Part shown: one piece after another, positions 45,864 through 57,600 of the stretch
Position numbering within the stretch: the first letter of the stretch is position 1
Layout: each line of letters starts with the position of its first letter
Source: Hydractinia symbiolongicarpus
Lineage: Eukaryota > Cnidaria > Hydrozoa > Anthoathecata > Hydractiniidae
NCBI RefSeq assembly: GCF_029227915.1
Contig: NC_079885.1
Location: forward strand, 26,537,001 to 26,601,000
DNA: 64,000 nt
Direction: 5' to 3'
Translations under genes and position numbers: made by a program
Notes under the pieces: generated by a model
Seen by the model: only the letters and a program-made list of their open reading frames with translations
Database searches by the model: none
What the model was told of the DNA's origin: nothing

Positions 45864-47315
45864 ATGTTGAGAAGATTAAAGCTGTTCTGTTTTTCTACAT
45901 TAATCATTAGCGGATTCTTTCTTACTTGTATTTTCTTGTGGCCATCCACATTTACGTTTTCTATACAAAGCTACCATGAATTTCAATATGAAGATGAAAA
46001 GCCATACGAAAGCCAACTCAAAGAAATACATGATCGAATATGGAGGCAAATTTATGTCTTACAAGAGGGCGAAGATTGCGAGAAAAAGAAAATTCTATAT
46101 TGTGAAGTAAAAAATAATATAGCTGGATTTGGTTCGATGCTTCATCGATATGGTGCATGCGTACAAGCTGCATATGCACTTGGTAGAATGTTTCTTATCG
46201 CACAAAATCCTTATAAACATTACGGAGGATTAAGCAATTGGTTGAAACCTGAATCAAAAAGGTGCGGGTATATGAAAAATAACATTGAAAATATTTTAAA
46301 TAATCCAGCAGAAAAATATGTATCGTTCTGTCTTGTGAATGATACTAAATGTTACTTTAACGGTTACGATGTAAACAACTCGTACAGGATTTTACATTTC
46401 ATTCCGGAACCAGGATTTCCCACACTTCGAGTTATACCAGGTTCCATACCGGAACGAACGGAAAAGGAGTTGCGTGAATTAAACATTCATAACACGAAGT
46501 TATGGTTTTCTGCCCAAATGATATCATATTTGCTTTTGAGACCGAATAAAGAGTTTGTTAAAAAACTCAACAGGGTTTCAAATGAAATAAAATTTCAACA
46601 TCCTGTAGTTGGGATGCATATACGACATGGAAAGGACAAAATGCCGGAAGCCAACTATTATCAGGAAAAATTATATACAAACCCAACAAAAAGTTTTTTT
46701 GACAAATCGTTTCCAGATCGTGTGAAGCGAAATATCTACTTAGCTACAGATGATACTAATTCCCACGAAGAAATTATAAATTTGCTGGGTAGCGACTACA
46801 CCATTACTGTGATGCCACCTCGTATTAGAAGGAAGGCTATGGAGTTGTATCATATTAAAGACAAACCACCTAAAGAGGTCATCGAGTCTATTCTAATTGA
46901 TCTATATTTTCTCGCTCAATCAGATTATGTGGTGTGTACACTCAGCTCAAACGTATGTCGACTTGTTTACTTAATGAAGTTAGCAAATCCACCATTTACC
47001 TCACCTGAGTCGAAAATTAAATCGTTAGACGTAAAAATGTATTTCGAATATCATGGCTTCCGATTTCACGGTGATGCGAATCCTTATCGCATGTCCATCA
47101 AAAGTAACAATATTACTACTGAATATGATCAGAAGTTACTTCAGTATGATGCGTACGAATTATTTGACGTGATACAGAGTCATAACAGTGATGCAAAAGA
47201 AAAATTAATTTACGTGTGGACGAGATTTCGACCAAACGGAGACGTACAAGGATTTGTATACAAGAACGATTTGATAGATTGGCCAGGATACCCTGAATAC
47301 TTTTACTGTCAATGA
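45864..47315 (+). CDS. FUT8-like alpha-(1,6)-fucosyltransferase, single exon
   Basis: 483 residues, uninterrupted. Residues 8-27 form the type II Golgi membrane anchor after a short basic cytoplasmic tail (MLRRLK). The catalytic part has the three motifs of the alpha-1,6/NodZ-type GT23 family: VVGMHIRHGKDK at 248-259 (FUT8: HVRRTDK), YLATDD at 292-297, and LAQSDYVVCTLSSNVCR at 350-366 (FUT8: LSQADFLVCTFSSQVCR). Family function: transfer of fucose from GDP-fucose to the core GlcNAc of N-glycans. The second Arg of the RR pair, important in FUT8, is His here. The C terminus has a weak SH3-like end (GFVYKNDLIDWPGYP) in place of the clear SH3 of FUT8. Human FUT8 is 575 aa; the N-terminal coiled coil is shorter here. 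No introns, so a retrogene origin is possible. An inverted 3' fragment lies at 42361-42718. Confidence 0.9.
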   Translation: MLRRLKLFCFSTLIISGFFLTCIFLWPSTFTFSIQSYHEFQYEDEKPYESQLKEIHDRIWRQIYVLQEGEDCEKKKILYCEVKNNIAGFGSMLHRYGACVQAAYALGRMFLIAQNPYKHYGGLSNWLKPESKRCGYMKNNIENILNNPAEKYVSFCLVNDTKCYFNGYDVNNSYRILHFIPEPGFPTLRVIPGSIPERTEKELRELNIHNTKLWFSAQMISYLLLRPNKEFVKKLNRVSNEIKFQHPVVGMHIRHGKDKMPEANYYQEKLYTNPTKSFFDKSFPDRVKRNIYLATDDTNSHEEIINLLGSDYTITVMPPRIRRKAMELYHIKDKPPKEVIESILIDLYFLAQSDYVVCTLSSNVCRLVYLMKLANPPFTSPESKIKSLDVKMYFEYHGFRFHGDANPYRMSIKSNNITTEYDQKLLQYDAYELFDVIQSHNSDAKEKLIYVWTRFRPNGDVQGFVYKNDLIDWPGYPEYFYCQ

Positions 47316-47532
47316 TTAGGCTCACCTTTTATAGGTCAAGCCTTGTTTTAATCTAAAATCCATGTCGAAGTTCCATGGGCCAGCCAATGTTTCTGGTGGA
47401 GAAAGTTTGGTTGCAGACAATATCCCGTTCACAGCTCTCTTCTGAAGTTTTAAAACATTAAGCAATAAAAAAGAAAATGTATTATTATTAATGTCATTGG
47501 CTGAGAATATTTGGATTATAAGAAAATCACCC

Positions 47533-47616
47533 AAACTTGTCCCCAGGGTTTTATAGCCCCTGAGCGGTTGTTGCTATCAACTTCATCAACAAGGCATAAG
47601 CCCTGGAAACGAGGTT
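47533..47616. mobile_element. 84-bp palindromic MITE-like element
   Basis: AACTTGTCCCCAGGG and CCCTGGAAACGAGGTT form the inverted ends around a core. Same design as 39793-39873. Half-copies appear at 48090-48127, 49694-49715 and 50650-50680 (CCTGGGAACGAGGTTG and variants). Confidence 0.6.
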
Positions 47617-48319
47617 TTTTGGTACATACAATACATTCTCAAGAAACGTTTTTTTTTTTGCGTAAACACAGCTGAAAGCAATTGTGGTGTGTGGCCTTGT
47701 AGCGGGGGCATGTTTAGAATGTTTCTTCACCACAGCTGTGGGTAGGAAATACCGTATATACCGTGTATACTTAATGTATAAATTCAGAACATAGGACCCA
47801 CCATAGGACCGACGTTGATAACAGTGTTTCCAACAATAAAGTGGCTGTATCCTGTACGCCTTATATGAATGCGTGTTGTTGTTTTATTCTAAACTGGTGG
47901 AAAAGTAAAAGTCCTAAAATTGCGGTGAAAAATATGACCGAAAGATAGGCGAAGCATGGGTAGTATTTAGTATTCCCTATATTTGAAGTCAGAGGCTTCA
48001 GTAACTATATATATAATGAAATTATTGCTTTGACGGCAAACGTATTTAATTCGAGGCTTAAAGAAATATACGATTACAAAATCAAACTCACCCCAGGACT
48101 AGAAAAAGATCATGGTGACGAGGTTGTGACAAAATTTATTCTAGCCTCTAAATGTTTTAATCCAATTAGTTGTTTTCGGACGTTTTAAATAAACTTATTC
48201 CCCACTACATAACTGTAAGGGAGTTATACAATTCGTTTATTAAAAACAAACAACAATAATGGCGGCGGTTTGTTTACATACTCGGCTTACAAACGAACAA
48301 GCGCAAATGTCGTTACAAA
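47617..48319. other. No gene recognised
   Basis: Intergenic, with a likely partial MITE end (CCAGGACT... GACGAGGTTGTGAC) at 48090-48127. Confidence 0.5.
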
Positions 48320-49274
48320 TTATCGTAACTGTCCACATCCTTTGTGTGTTTTCTTTAAAGTTAAAGTATCGACATATCGCATTGTCAACACGTCGTACTT
48401 TTTGACCTCGTAACACGAAACGCCGACTCGTGCCAATTTATTGTTGATATAAAACATCCAGTAGAACGATTTCTTCGAATTGTTTCGAACATTGCACATT
48501 GCATCGATAAATGCGCCATATTTAAATAACGTGTAGTGCAGGTTATAGCATGGTTTGTCCTTCACAGCAAGAAAAGCATCCACGGCGTATGTTCCTTTAT
48601 CAACAGTGATGGAGAGCGGTTGTGGATTTGTTTTGTTGACGGCTTCGAACTGAACTTGAAGAGTTATGTGAATTTTCTAAACAATGTCATGAACATACCA
48701 GTTATTTGAATGCAAGGTCATGAAATGTGATTCAAAGGTAGAGGTTTTACAGGGACAGGAAAAACTACAAAATTAATTACACATTACAAAAAGGGCATTT
48801 CCGTATTCATATTCACAACAACAACAAAACAGTCAGTCACGACTGGCATTGTAAACTCTACTTTCACCCTTAGGATCGTGTTCGGCAGTAATAAGTCAAC
48901 ACACACTAAATTTTAACATTGATGTATGTCGCCTTTATAGAGTCTTTTGCCATAGTGCAACCGGGAAGGTTGCCAAGTAAGGTTTGTATATTGCTGAATA
49001 AATTGCTTATTTTGGGTCCAATTTGAGGCCTAAACCATCAGCAGCCGGGTAACTATTAAAAAAAAACATATAAGAAAAGAAGTTGCAAGCCTTAAAGATT
49101 TTGTTAGCCTCCTATCAACACCAAATATCAACACCAACAAAATAATATATCTTTGTCAAATCGTAAAATTACCTCTTTACAATCAGCTTCATACACTTCT
49201 TTAACGTCTTCCTGCTCTGCACAGCAAAGTGAAAGTGATAAAATGAAGATTGCGAAGAAAAAGAAACGTTTCAT
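48320..49274 (-). CDS. Secreted protein with DUF4430 / transcobalamin C-terminal-like domain
   Basis: Two exons in phase 0: 49173-49274 (ATG at 49274) and 48320-48676; 152 residues. Exon 1 is a signal peptide, MKRFFFFAIFILSLSLCCA, plus a short acidic start of the mature protein. Exon 2 begins KIHITLQVQFEAV and has the domain's layout: a strand, VDKGTYAVDAFL, then YGAFIDAMCNV, then FYWMFYINNKLARVGVSCYE and VLTMRY. The W-M-F-Y-x-N-N-x-x-A-x-x-G-V block is the part I recognise from DUF4430 and from the C-terminal half of cobalamin-binding proteins. It lacks the alpha-barrel half needed for corrinoid binding, so that role is not claimed. Cysteines at about 56, 73 and 101 could form disulfides. 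Confidence 0.72.
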
Positions 49275-51627
49275 TCTAAAAAAGAATAAAAATTGACAAC
49301 AACAACCACCACCACCGCCGCCACAGCAACAGCAAAAACTCTGCTCCTACCTTTCCTATTAAATAAATGAAAAGAAAATTGTAGCAGAAAAAAATAATAT
49401 TCGCGTATACAGAACGTCACCATATACTTTGGACATTGCTTGTTTTTGATCTTTTTATATACTATATCAAATCCCTTGTACCCAGACCGTTATATGTTCC
49501 TAGAATTTACTTTTAGGAAGTTATAAAAACAAATAAATTCTAAAAAATGTTCAATTCTGAAGAAAAAAGTTATAAATAATTCCTAAATCCCTGGCTACGT
49601 AATTTTTTATTTTGAAAATACATTAAAGGATTTCGAAATTATTATTTTTAGACACACCTTAACGTTGCCTTATTTTCTTCCTTTCTTATAAAAACAGATC
49701 CTGGAAATGAGGTTGCAACACGCACGAAGACGAGGAAAAAAGAAGCTTGATTCCAATACTGTTTTTAATTGAGTGTTTCCACACGTCGATAGGATTTTTT
49801 CAACTCGGAAGATGTTAGGTGAAATTGGGTTGGCAATACCAATGTCCGTGTACAACCCAAAACAAATTTACAGATATTGTTTTTTTACATAAGAGACATA
49901 CACAATTTGAACTTCAAATTTTACTTGGGAATGTTCACAACGGGCATGGTTATTTGGTGTTAGACCTAAAATGTTAAACGATAAATCTGTTTCGTTACGT
50001 CCACACGCTCTATTTTACGCCCCACTACCTTTTTCGACCTTTGTGAACCGTTGCGTGGACATTTACACACTTCCGATATTGAAAAAACAACTATGGGTGA
50101 ACTTGTAACGTTGTTTATCTAGCCTACCGGCGCAAAGTATTGGCACTGTGATTTTGTTTATCAATTTTATACAAAAAAACTAAAAATGTCCATATGCAAG
50201 AACATCACGTCCAAAAAAGTAGCAAAATAAAAATAGAAAAAAAAAACAAAAAAAACAACAACCTATTTTTTTATCATAAATCTGAAAGAGCTAAAACTTT
50301 TATCTGACAACTACGTAGAAAATTTTTCAAAAAACCTATTTGGAAGTTGCGATGACAAGCATTTTGCTAAATATGGTTCCAGAAAAAATCATGACTTTTT
50401 GAGCGTTTGTTTTAAAGTAATATTATAAAACTGGTTATAAAATTTGACAAACAGAATTCACGTGCAAATCAATCCAATAGATTCATACATTGTTTATTCA
50501 GATATATTCTTAACTTCCAATACACAAGAAAACGTAAAATAAAAGATGAGATGGTCATACGTATGATAAACATCAAAGTTTGTTTATGGTTTTGATCAAG
50601 CTCGAACCCAGCACCTTTTAGAACTATCAGAAAGCGCAGCGCCGTTGAGAAGCAAATAGTCCTGGGAACGAGGTTGGGTTTCGATGCGACCAAATATCCA
50701 TTGTAGCAAATTATAGACGAAACCAAGATGGTGTAACTTACCTTCCGCTGTTATTGAGAACAGTTTTCGTGGAAGAGGATTGATATTAGAAGAAACATCT
50801 TAGATATTGCGAGGTTTCGTTGTGTAAATAGCTGTGTCAACATGACCTGGCGTTGTCGTGTCCAGACCTCGGAAAATATTAAAGAGATTAGCGTTGCTTT
50901 CTGGGCAATACTAAAAGCGGACGCTTGTCTGTTCACTGGGTGTTTGTCTGTTCACCGGTTGCTTATTAGAAATTTTAAACAGGTTGAAAAAAGCTAGCAC
51001 AATATTTTGACGTGAAAATTATGCTTTTTGTATTTTTAACTTTGTGGTAAAGTAAAGTGAAGACAATGGACATACACGATTTTCCTTTCATAAGGATATC
51101 AATTTCTTTTGTGGTGCACCAATAAGAGTCTTGCAAAAGGCTGCACAGTGCAAACTCCTGCTCAAACTACAAAGTTGGGGGAAAGAACAACAACTGCTCA
51201 ACTAGACAACCTGAGTAGCAATCCCCTTCTCATCCTAATCGCTAAGCAGAAAACCGATTGACAATTTTTTAGTCTCTAGTATGACTTGGCTGGGGATTAA
51301 CTATCGAGTTGACATTTTGTATCAGCCAGCCCTAAAAGCCTTTATAAAGAATTTAGGGAATTTGTCCAAGCATATATTTGATGAAGGCGAAAATTGTACC
51401 TACACAATTTCATGGTTACGATTTACTAAAAAAGGGCCAGGTCAAAAAACAAAAATATTCTCAATAAATATAATACCACAAAAAACTATGTTACAAAAAA
51501 GTGTGTTTAATATATTAAACTTTAAGTTAAAAAATACAATTTCTTCATTAAAATTTTAATTATTAGTTATATTTTTTTAGCTTTCTTTGGTTAAAACAAA
51601 CAAACAAACAAATATACAACAAACAAC
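49275..51627. other. No gene recognised
   Basis: AT-rich intergenic DNA. A donor-like CTTCCGCTGTTATTGAGAAC/AAGGTAAGT context on minus at about 50737-50760 could be a non-coding 5' exon of the DUF4430-like gene, but nothing confirms it. Half-copies of the palindromic repeat occur at 49694 and 50650. Confidence 0.45.
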
Positions 51628-54600
51628 TCAGTTGGCTGCTACGACAGATCTTGATGGAATGAAATATTTCTGTGCGTATCTTAATGTCACAAGATCTGCG
51701 TTGGCTGCTGGCGCATAAATGAGTTCGTCCAACTCATTCGGGAAAGGATTCAAATGTAAGGTTTTTAAACGCAGCAATAAACTGTGGACGCCATTTTTGT
51801 TTTCAATCGGTGGTAGGGCTAGTCCTAAAAAAAAACAAAAAAAAAAAATTAAAGTGTTTTGAGATGAATTTATGAAAAAGAATTACAAATATAAAAAAAT
51901 ATAGATCAAAATTGTCAGCACACAATTATTCTGACACAGCCATCGCTAAATGACATTTTTTTTTGGTAGAACGCGTCGTAATGTGAACCAAAAGTTCGTA
52001 TCTGTTTTTAAGAAATGAACTGAGAATATTATTTAAAAAATAAAACGGCATTACAAGTCGGTATAAATTTATCGTCGGCTTAAAAGTACCCGATATGGTC
52101 CAAACCCGGTCCAATCGACGAGAATGTTTCTCGTTAGATGCTAGTTTAAAATGACGAAAATTAAGTCATTCTTACGATGCGTCAACGATGTTTCTCTTTC
52201 AGGGTGACATTTACTTTGATGTGTCTCTCCAACACGTGCCAGACTGACATATCTAAAACGATGGCGAAAATTATTAAGATTACCAAATGCACAAATAAGC
52301 AATGTAAAAAAACAAACAAACAAACAAAACAAACGCACCCTTCCACATAAGGCAACATGAGCACAGTATTTCTAATTTCATCCTCTTTTTTCTTCACTTG
52401 CTTTTGTGTTGTCTGAGCAGCCAGTGCTTCCAATCTTGCACGTTCAAGATGGTTTTCATACTTCATTTCACAAAAATAATTGATTACTTCAATTGGAGTG
52501 ATATGATTGGCTGCTTCGCTTACAAAATCATCTGATACAAACGCAACTAAATAAAACATAACTTTTACGAAAAATGCGAAGTCATCACAAATAATATTCA
52601 CAAAGAGTTTTATATTCCACAAAAATCTATGAGAAAGACAAAAAGTTCAATTTTTCGTTTTATTGCTCGTAGGTATAAAATTCCATATAACCAGGTGTAC
52701 CCGACTTATTTGGGCTATTTTATACTTGACCTAACTATCAATCCATCAACTTACTTGAATTTTCTTGCTGTTTCACTTTAGCAGACTTCTAAATATATAC
52801 CACAAACATTCATAAGTAAGCAGGTTATATTAAAAACAACTAAGTTTTTTTATTCCCCATATTGCGTTACAACTGGTAAAGTAATAAACCACGTGCCACT
52901 TTGGGAAATGTTTATTTTGCCCCAGCTGCATGCGGAACTCTTTTTTGAGCTGTAAAGATTGAAAAACAAATCAATCTTGTTGAAGACAGAGTCTAACCTT
53001 TTAGCGATAAAAAAGACCAAAAAAATACCTTAAATAACTTTTGAATAGGTTAAGCTATGCCAACTTGGAAGAAAGTGTATTATGAAAGAAATTAATTGGA
53101 GATAAATACTTAACGACATCAGCAACTTTTAATTAGATTGGTTTATAAGTGACTGGTGTTTTCTATGTTATTACCCTTGATAATATTACTTACACAATGC
53201 TCAAAACTGAGAATTCGTTTTCAGGAATCTTATTGTGTGACACAGTTGCCATAGCAACTCCCAAAATAAGATCTTAAAGACTTTGCCACAAAATGTTGTC
53301 AAATAAAAAGATGTAAAAGTCACCAAGTTTTAGCCCTATGGAAGCAGTATCTTAGGAGTTATAACAAAGAAGTATGTTAGTGGTGGAATCCATCCGCCCC
53401 TCCAGGCAGTATAAATAGGATTAACGCTAACATGTGGATAGCACACGCACAAATTAAAGTGGTATAAATGAATGAACAAGTTAGAATCACCTTTCCGCGT
53501 CCAGCTTCTCTCTTTAAGATATTTTTCACATTTCCTGATTTAGCTGTACCCCTGCGAAAAACACAAACTAATAATACCACAGTTTTAATATACAGTTCGC
53601 GGTCACCAGAACTGCGAACCTCGAACGAAACCACAACATTACAAGCACGGAATTACTTTATACCTTACAACTTTTCCTTTACTAGCACGACAAATTTTTC
53701 CTGTCAGCGAAGTGATATGACGTTGGAAATTGTTCGTCCACAAACCCAACCATTCCGAACAAAGGTTGTTCAATTTTTGTTTTTGCTCTCCGACTTCAAC
53801 TTGCTAAATACACACACAAAACATCAGAGATAAAAGAGACAAAACAAGAAGAAATTGTAAATGGCGGAACAAGATGTTAGCAGAAAGAAGAAGGGAATTT
53901 TAACAGGGGAATAAGTGAAATATCAACATGGATCATGCTATATGAACACGCATTTCTTTTATAAACAACATAAATATTTTTTGGCTTTATTTGTTTAAGT
54001 TAACATGCTTGTTGCTTAGTTGTTGATGTCGATATCAACAAAGTCGTGATTCACGTTTGTCGTATGGAACATGAAGGAGAAGGAATTTTGTTGTCAAATT
54101 TTGCAACAAGATTTTTAGGAAAGTTTTGTTATTGTTACGTTCATAATCCCTTCTGTGCCCTTTTACTTTTTGTAATCTCACACTTCAGGCTGGGCTACAA
54201 ACAAGATGCTCGGGTTTTAAAAGGATTTGAGATGAAGTGATTTGAGTGAAGTGTTGTGTTTCGGGAAGAATTCACTAAAGTCTATGAATTGAGATGATAT
54301 CTCCATGAGATGACTCAAAGTAATGACCAAACAAAAGCGACACAGACTTACTGAGACATCGAAAGCTGTGTAGAGTTCTGTTGGGAAATATCCATTAGAG
54401 TCCTCCAAACCTAACTCTTCAAAAGTTGTCATAATTTCTTTTCTACAAATAAAATTTATTAATTTGAAAAAAAATTCATAAAACCGCATCGGACAGGGTC
54501 TAAAAATACGACAACGAAAAAAAATTGTCTACCTGAATGAAGCAGTTCCCAGTAAAAATTGCGTCATCAACTCTACAATGAGTGCATGCGTAATCTCTTT

Positions 54601-57600
54601 GAATTCGAAAAGAAGTTGCAAACATTTTTTTATAAATATCAACTGTGCAGGAGAGTTGCTAACAGGAGACGCTTCTACAGGGAGGTTTAACTGGTGAAGT
54701 ATTGTACTTCGAACGAGTTGGGTAATTTCTTCGTCAAACTTCTCTTGGTTATACAGAACGAAAAGAGCCTGGAATTATAGAACGTTAAAATATACACAAA
54801 GATTAAAAGATGGTTTCCGATTGTTGTACAAAAATCGAACGATTGTCGTACAACAAAATCGTACATCAGTCGTGCAACAATAAAACGTCGTCAGTGTATT
54901 CAATGCACATGCGCACTTTTTAAAAAATCACAGCTGTTGTAAATAATGGGTTTTTGTATTGTCATATTGAAAACCTGTTTCTACATCCAAAAGTACAAAA
55001 ACAGAGAATACTTCAGTAACAAAATTTTTTCATGAAACAAGTAGCTATTTGTATTGATAAGTCAAACATACACAATTAAGCTAATTGTTTGTCAACAAAA
55101 CTATACTAATATGCTTTAAAGAAGTATTCGAACTAATTACCGTTACTGACAATTTTAACTATGTTAATTGTGGCAACCATTTTTACAACTTTTATACAAC
55201 TTATTTAACCTGTGATTATTAAGCATTTTTAGGTTTTTGCGCAGACAAATTTTCGCAAATTTGGGAAAAATAGTTACTTCAGGTAGATGGAACTGATGCA
55301 ACTACAAGAAACGAAAGTGTACCAAAAGAAAAACAACCCTGTTAAAAATGTTAATACTCACCGAAATAAGTTTTGTTTTCAACTGATAATTCTCTGTTTC
55401 TACCAAGCACTTCAAAAGTGCTTTAACAAACTTGCTTCGGGTTCTTGGCTTTTCAAATGTCTATAAATAAGAAAAAAAAAAGTAAATTTAACTCCTCAGT
55501 ATAGATTAAGCTTCATCTCAATATCTCACAACCTTCTAAGCATACGGAAATTACGTACCGTACTATCGAATTCAGGAAAACACACACTAAACCAATCACA
55601 CGTTTGAAATTGCGTTATAAACATTGGTAGTGGTGATGGCGGGGGCGGAGGCGGTGGAGGCGTCAGCTCACGCGCTGGAGTTTTAGGCCTAACAGAGAGA
55701 ATAAATGGAAAACATTAATTCTAATTCTATCGACACCACATAAATATATGACTTTCCACAAAAAATACCTCTCAACAATGACAGGTTTTGCAATCAACTT
55801 TTGGATTGGTTTCCTCGGTTGAATGACTTCCTTCTTTACGAAAGGAACTTCAACAGGTAGTTCAAGAACTGGAGATTCAGGTGGCGTAAGAGGAGGGGTG
55901 TCGAGGTCACTATCTTCGGAACTTGCATTTGAAAATTCTTGATTTAAATGATCCACTATTCGAGAAGATGTCTGTTCAATCTCAGAAAATCCAGCCGCTT
56001 CAGTTATCGAAGGTAATTTTGTCACTTCTGCAGGTGATTCAACTACCTCTTCTTCATGTTCACTCTAAAATTATCGTACAATACTATTTAGTATTTATAT
56101 CTTTCACACATTAAAAGTATAGTCTAAGAATATTAAATACTATTCTACAATTGGTGCCTTTTTATTTCGATATAGAGCTCTCAAGAGGCTATTCGTTAGC
56201 CTGTCTCGGGTATTGCTATTTGGTTTATCCTTAGCACAAAAATAGCAATTTGCTTTGCAGAGGTCGTACCAAAAAATATATCGCATTTGCCATTTCCAAC
56301 GATTTTGTGCATCTTGTAGCATGTCTCGGCTTCGTGGTAAAAGCAGAAAAAATACAGCTATTATAATGGTGACTTCAAAGTACTCAAAATATAATCTATC
56401 CTCAACGCTACGCGCTTGCAACAATATCAACAACAGTGATGGCTAAAGAAAGTAGCAGTTACAACATAAGCATTATAAAAAAATGAGGAGAGAAATACTA
56501 ACATACATTTTTTCTGAACACATCCAGTTCTTCTAATTGTTCGTCTGTTAACTGCTTTGGCTGCCATTTTTCTTTCTTTTCTTCTCTCGATACCTCTCTT
56601 CGAAGTTCTTTATACAAAGCCACAACCACCGAATTGGGTATAAAACCATCGGGAGCAACTGGTATACTTTCGTGGTTTGGTTCAGCGTGGTATTCAGACT
56701 GCTCGATCTTACTCACGATCGTTTTATTAACACGTCTTTTTGTTTCGGCATGATTGGGATAACAAGTCGACGACGCTTCAATGACGGGAAGCTTTTCCGC
56801 GATAAAATTAAAGTCGTCGCAAGGTCTTGACGCACTTCTTATTTTTCTCATCGCTTTCAATCGCTCTGTATATGTAGTAGCAGCCGACAAAGGATGTTTC
56901 ACTACTTTCTTCGGAATCTCTTCATTGACAGTGTCCGTCTCAATTGACAAAGAGCGAACCTCTTTCAATACCGGTTGTTTTTCCTTTAACTTCCCCCTCC
57001 TTCGCAGATCTTCTTCTCTGCTTTTTCTTAAATTAGCTTTGATTTTCTCCATATCTGACTTTTTGGCATCAACCGAAAAAAATCCATCACCGGGGAGACT
57101 TGGTTTGTAGGGATCGTCCAGCTTGTACACGAATTTGTCTTCTTTATCTTCAATATCTTCTTCAGGATAGTCAATATCAGGTCTTGTATAAAAGAAACTC
57201 AAATACTTCTGAAAAGCTTCTTCTTTTTGCTCACTGGTTAATTTCTGACGCTTCTGAGACTTCAACTCTCCATTTTTAATCAAATCTAATTCACGATTTC
57301 TGGCTTCCAGAATTGCAAATTCCTACAAAAATATACGCGCTTTTTGTTTGATGAGAAATTAGCGTCGTTTGTTTTGATGACAACAGACAAAGACGGGGGT
57401 AGTGTTAGGCGGTGATCAGGATTATATGAAACGAACAATTTGCGAATGTATTTTTTGCAAATTAGTGGCTTTAGTGAGAAGCTTCAGCGAGGAATAAATA
57501 ATTTTTGTTCTATATTCTCAAAAATTATTTTTGCGAATCAGATTCCGAAAAACCTTTTTGCAGGGGTGTTTAATTAAACTTCTAAAGGTATCGTATTTCA

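Noticed and set aside
53468-53833. 121-codon plus-strand open frame
   Set aside because: It lies antisense to two minus-strand exons (53491-53551 and 53664-53803) that join in phase with the WD-repeat gene; no domain is seen.
55923-57110. Plus-strand open frames near 56.8 kb
   Set aside because: Antisense of the 816-nt exon of the WD-repeat gene.
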